64,000 bases of DNA, taken from positions 2,102,501 through 2,166,500 of the forward strand of contig NZ_JAUSZH010000001.1 in assembly GCF_030817355.1 (NCBI RefSeq), in the 5' to 3' direction. The translations under genes and the position numbers were made by a program. The stretch comes from Streptomyces sp. V1I1. GTDB taxonomy: Bacteria > Actinomycetota > Actinomycetes > Streptomycetales > Streptomycetaceae. This document shows positions 60,040 through 64,000 of the stretch, piece by piece. The first letter of the stretch is position 1. Each line of letters begins with the position of its first letter. Below the pieces are notes generated by a model, which did no database searches, had not been told where the DNA came from, and saw only the letters and a program-made list of their open reading frames with translations.

Positions 60040-61734
60040 TTACGCCCGCAGCCGCGCCACCGCCTCCGCCACAGACAGCTCCTCGCGCTCGCCCGTACGG
60101 CGGTCCTTCAGTTCCACCACGCCCTCCGACGCGCGGCGGCCCGCCACCACGATCTTGGGGACGCCGATCAGCTCCGCGTCCGTGAACTTCACGCCCGGTG
60201 AGACCCCGGCCCGCTCGTCGACCAGCACCCGCAGGCCCGCCGCGGACAGCTGGTCCGCGACCTCCAGGGCCAGTTCCGTCTGGAGTGCCTTGCCCGCGGC
60301 CACCACGTGGACGTCCGCCGGGGCGATCTCGCGCGGCCAGCACAGGCCCTTGTCGTCCGCCGTCTGCTCGGCCAGCGCCGCGACCGCGCGGGAGACGCCG
60401 ATGCCGTACGAGCCCATGGTCACGCGGACCGGTTTGCCGTTCTGGCCGAGGACGTCGAGCTGGAACGCGTCCGCGAACTTGCGGCCCAGCTGGAAGATGT
60501 GGCCGATCTCGATCGCGCGGTCGAGCTTGAGGCCCGTGCCGCACTTCGGGCAGGGGTCGCCCTCCTGGACCACGACCACGTCGAGGTACTCGTCGACCTC
60601 GAAGTCCCGCCCGCACACCACATTGCGAGCGTGCTTGTCCGGCTTGTTCGCACCGGTCACCCAAGCCGTGCCCGGCGCCACCCGCGGGTCGGCGATGTAG
60701 CGGACCTTCTCCAGGCCCTGCGGGCCGACATAGCCGCGTACGAGATCGGGGCGGCCCGCGAAGTCCTCCGCCGTGACCAGCTCGACCTCCGCCGGCGACA
60801 GGTGCTCCGCCAGCTTGCCCAGGTCCACCTCACGGTCGCCGGGCACGCCCACCGCCGTGATCTCGCCGTCCACCTTGACCAGCAGGTTCTTCAGCGTCGC
60901 CGACGCCGGCACGCCCAGGTGCGCGGCGAGGGTCTCGATCGTCGGGGTGTCGGGGGTGTCCAGTTCCTCGACCGGGCCGTGGGACGAGGCGTCAGCCGCG
61001 ACCGCGGTGAAGGTCACGGCCTCCGTGTTCGCCGCGTACTCACACGCCGGGCAGTCCACGAAAGTGTCCTCGCCCGCCGGCGCGGGCGCCAGGAACTCCT
61101 CGGACGCCGAGCCGCCCATCGCGCCCGAGACCGCCGAGACGATGCGGTGGTCGAGCCCGAGCCGCTCGAAGATCCGGATGTACGCGTCGCGGTGCAGCGC
61201 GTACGACTCGGCCAGGCCCTCGTCCGTGGTGTCGAAGGAGTACGAGTCCTTCATCTGGAACTCGCGGCCGCGCAGCACACCCGCCCGCGGACGCGCCTCG
61301 TCCCGGTACTTCGTCTGGATCTGGTAGAGGATCACCGGCAGGTCCTTGTAGGACGTGCACTGGTCCTTGACGATCTGCGTGAAGATCTCTTCGTGGGTGG
61401 GGCCCAGGAGGTAGTCCGCGCCCTTGCGGTCCTTGAGCCGGAACAGCAGGTCGCCGTACTCCTCGTACCGCCCGCTCGCGTCGTACGACTCCTTGGGGAG
61501 GAGCGCCGGGAGAAGCACCTCCTGGCCGCCGATCGCGTCCATCTCCTCGCGCACGACCCTGGTGATGTTCTCCAGGACCTTCTTGCCCAGCGGCAGCCAG
61601 CTCCAGATGCCGGCGGAGGTCCGCCGCACATAGCCGGCGCGCACCAGCAGCTTGTGATTGAGCGTCTCGGCGTCCGCCGGGTCGTCGCGCAGTGTCTTGA
61701 CCATCAGACGGGACATGCGCTGGACCTGGGCCAT
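60040..61734 (-). CDS. proS: Prolyl-tRNA synthetase (bacterial type)
   Basis: 564 residues, class II aaRS of the bacterial form with an editing (INS) domain between motifs 2 and 3 (about residues 225-385). The N-terminal [15 protein letters not shown] and the [20 protein letters not shown] motif-2 region are present, along with the C-terminal anticodon-binding domain. ATG 61734 has GCAGGAGATTTCCCC upstream. Confidence 0.96.
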   Translation of the reverse strand: MAQVQRMSRLMVKTLRDDPADAETLNHKLLVRAGYVRRTSAGIWSWLPLGKKVLENITRVVREEMDAIGGQEVLLPALLPKESYDASGRYEEYGDLLFRLKDRKGADYLLGPTHEEIFTQIVKDQCTSYKDLPVILYQIQTKYRDEARPRAGVLRGREFQMKDSYSFDTTDEGLAESYALHRDAYIRIFERLGLDHRIVSAVSGAMGGSASEEFLAPAPAGEDTFVDCPACEYAANTEAVTFTAVAADASSHGPVEELDTPDTPTIETLAAHLGVPASATLKNLLVKVDGEITAVGVPGDREVDLGKLAEHLSPAEVELVTAEDFAGRPDLVRGYVGPQGLEKVRYIADPRVAPGTAWVTGANKPDKHARNVVCGRDFEVDEYLDVVVVQEGDPCPKCGTGLKLDRAIEIGHIFQLGRKFADAFQLDVLGQNGKPVRVTMGSYGIGVSRAVAALAEQTADDKGLCWPREIAPADVHVVAAGKALQTELALEVADQLSAAGLRVLVDERAGVSPGVKFTDAELIGVPKIVVAGRRASEGVVELKDRRTGEREELSVAEAVARLRA

Positions 61735-61803
61735 GGGGAAATCTCCTGCGTCAAGAAAGGGTGATGCTCAGGAGGTTAACCGGGCGGCCCGGGCGGGCGG
61801 AAA

Positions 61804-62373
61804 TCACTTCTCGCGCAGCAGCGGCAGCGGGGCGCCCATCACGGCGTACGGACTGGGCGCGCTGGGGAACATCACCTGGCGCGCAAGGTCCTGGTAGCCG
61901 AGCGTGCGGTACAGGCCGCGGGCCGGGCTCTCGACGTCGATCGCGGAGAGGATCGAGCGCGGCTGGTCGGCGTCGTCGGTGATCGTGGTGATCAGCGAGC
62001 GGCCGATGCCCCGCCCCTGGTAGCCGGGGTGGACATGGAGTTCGGTGATGACGAAGGAGTCGTCGAGCCAGCTGTCGGTGCCGGTGCGGCGCAGATACGG
62101 CTCGACGACGGTGGACCACCAGTGGGTGCGGTCGTTCGGCATGCCGTAGACAAAGCCGACGAGGCGCCCCGACTCCGTCAGCGCGCCCAGCGCACGGGCC
62201 CCGGGGTACATGAGATGGCGGTAGACGATATGGCGGCGCACCTCGATCTCGTCCTCGCTGAGCCCGAAGGCGAGGGCCTGCACGGCTAGGGCTTCGTCGA
62301 TCCGCGCGGCGAGATTGACGGGCCCGACCACGACGCTGGGAGTGTCGGGTCCGCCGCCTGAGAGTGCTGCCAT
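61804..62373 (-). CDS. GNAT family N-acetyltransferase
   Basis: 189 residues. Acetyl-CoA-binding motif A is clear: ELHVHPGYQGRGIGRSLITT (about residues 115-134), followed by SPARGLYRTLGYQ as motif B. Substrate unknown. Located 30 bases after the DUF4081-GNAT gene and upstream of proS on the same strand, an arrangement typical of Streptomyces. Confidence 0.93.
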   Translation of the reverse strand: MAALSGGGPDTPSVVVGPVNLAARIDEALAVQALAFGLSEDEIEVRRHIVYRHLMYPGARALGALTESGRLVGFVYGMPNDRTHWWSTVVEPYLRRTGTDSWLDDSFVITELHVHPGYQGRGIGRSLITTITDDADQPRSILSAIDVESPARGLYRTLGYQDLARQVMFPSAPSPYAVMGAPLPLLREK

Positions 62374-62403
62374 GCGCGAAACCCTACTTGCCGTCGCGCA
62401 CGG

Positions 62404-63249
62404 TCAGAACAGCACGCTCATGAAGGCGCCGACCTCGCGGAAACCGACCCGCCGGTAGGCCGCCCTGGCTGCGGTGTTGTAGTCGTTGACGTAGAGACTG
62501 GCGACCGGCGCGACGTCCTCGAGTGCGTAGCGCAGAACGGCCGCCATGCCGGTCTCGGACAGTCCACGGCCGCGGAACTCCGGTGCGACCCAGACGCCTT
62601 GGATCTGGCACGCCTGGGTGGTGGCCGCGCCGATCTCGGCCTTGAAGACGACCTGGCCGTCGTCGATGCGGGCGAACGACCGCCCCGCGCCGATGAGTTC
62701 GGCCACCCTGGCCTGGTAGAGCAGCCCGCCGTCGCCGGCCATCGGCGAGATGCCGACCTCCTCGGTGAACATCGCCACGCAGGCCGGCATGATCACCTCC
62801 ATCTCTTCCTTGTGGATGCGCCGGACGCACGGGTCGGGCTCGATGGTGTCGGGGAGCTGCTCGGTTACCATGAGCGGCTGGTGGGAGCGGACATCCCTGG
62901 CCGGGCCCCAGCCCGGCTCGAGCAGACGCCACAGCTGGGTGGTGGACTCGACCGGGCCGACGATCGAGGAACAGCGGCGGCCGGTCCTGCGCGCCCGGTC
63001 GGCGAAGGCGCGCACGGCCTCCGGGGTGGCACAGATGGGGACGAGATTGGCGCCGGAGTAGCAGAGCGAGCGCAGCCGCCCGTCCGCGTACCAGCCCCAC
63101 ATCTCGCCGCCGAGGCGCCAGGGGTCGAGTCCGGCGACCTGGACGCGGGACGTGACGAAGGCGTTCGCTACGGGCTCGCTCTCGAGGATGGCGAGCGCTG
63201 CGCCGAGGTCACTGGGTTCGAGGACCCGGGTGGTGGTCTGCGTCAACAC
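62404..63249 (-). CDS. DUF4081 plus GNAT acetyltransferase
   Basis: 281 residues. N-terminal DUF4081-type domain (residues about 10-130, LGAALAILESEPVANAFVTSRV start), then a GNAT domain with VAPEFRGRGLSETGM (about 220-234) and ARAAYRRVGFREV. Likely acetylates small molecules or proteins; substrate unknown. GTG start at 63249. Downstream of ispG, and shared by many Streptomyces at this place. Confidence 0.93.
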   Translation of the reverse strand: MLTQTTTRVLEPSDLGAALAILESEPVANAFVTSRVQVAGLDPWRLGGEMWGWYADGRLRSLCYSGANLVPICATPEAVRAFADRARRTGRRCSSIVGPVESTTQLWRLLEPGWGPARDVRSHQPLMVTEQLPDTIEPDPCVRRIHKEEMEVIMPACVAMFTEEVGISPMAGDGGLLYQARVAELIGAGRSFARIDDGQVVFKAEIGAATTQACQIQGVWVAPEFRGRGLSETGMAAVLRYALEDVAPVASLYVNDYNTAARAAYRRVGFREVGAFMSVLF

Positions 63250-63326
63250 GAGGGGGCCTCACCATACGGTCTGCTGATCTCCGCACTGTACCTGGCAGGT
63301 CTGCGGGGTGCCGAGCCCAGCGCAAG

Positions 63327-63360
63327 GCCCCGCCACACGCCAGGGGCGTGCACGGGGCCC
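63327..63360 (-). terminator. Terminator downstream of ispG
   Basis: GGCCCCGCCACACGCC (63327-63342) pairs with GGCGTGCACGGGGCC-like sequence (63345-63360) with small mismatches. It is about 55 bases after the ispG stop on the minus strand. Confidence 0.6.
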
Positions 63361-63414
63361 GTACGCAATCGCCGGCCGGCCCGAGACTTCTGGGCGGGGC
63401 CTGCGGCCGGGACG

Positions 63415-64000
<586 letters not shown>

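Overview
The window is chromosomal DNA from a high-GC actinobacterium, almost certainly a Streptomyces. The evidence is the very GC-rich third codon positions, frequent GTG/TTG starts, 4-bp ATGA/GTGA gene overlaps, recognisable Streptomyces protein families (DUF397, XRE-linked small proteins, DUF4439, YlxR, DUF503), and the order rnj-dapA-thyX-dapB-M16 peptidase-pnp-rpsO on one side and ribF-truB-rbfA-infB-ylxR-nusA-rimP-proS-ispG on the other. I recognise this as the standard Streptomyces core backbone.

Region 1 (1-8580): lysine/diaminopimelate genes (dapA, dapB), flavin-dependent thymidylate synthase (thyX), three small membrane proteins, an M16 zinc peptidase, pnp and rpsO, plus the first 21 codons of RNase J at the left edge.

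Region 2 (8750-40025): a complete actinobacterial type VII (ESX) secretion locus. It has eccD, a single-chain three-ATPase eccC, two WXG100 proteins (esxA/esxB), two mycosin-type subtilases, a PPE-like repetitive substrate, eccB, eccE and a very long proline-rich MinD/EspI-like ATPase. No eccA is seen. The middle of the locus (15.0-26.1 kb) is an accessory zone. It holds a 5.3-kb segment with four genes (a 149-aa helical protein, a 483-aa WXG/LXG-type protein with glycine-rich hydrophobic segments, a 203-aa protein and a 286-aa protein that may be chaperone-like) between two directly repeated, apparently identical 653-bp stretches of an IS1380-family element. It also holds an IS21-family remnant, a beheaded lipoprotein gene, an intact lipoprotein gene, a broken PQQ-propeller gene, a frameshifted XRE regulator and three translationally coupled small genes.

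Region 3 (40222-46022): a five-gene oligopeptide/nickel-type ABC importer whose binding protein appears to be anchored by a C-terminal helix rather than a lipobox.

Region 4 (46087-64000): ribF; a large STAND-like ATPase with a degenerate trypsin domain; the truB-rbfA-DUF503-infB-ylxR-nusA-rimP translation cluster; a divergent trio (lipoprotein, ferritin-like protein, phosphotransferase-like pseudokinase); then proS, two GNAT proteins and the C-terminal part of ispG.

The most interesting part is the IS-bracketed effector-like module inside the ESX locus. Several reading-frame breaks (IS1380 transposase, XRE gene, PPE-like gene, PQQ gene) cluster in the same zone. They could be real decay or uncorrected indels and need raw-read checking.
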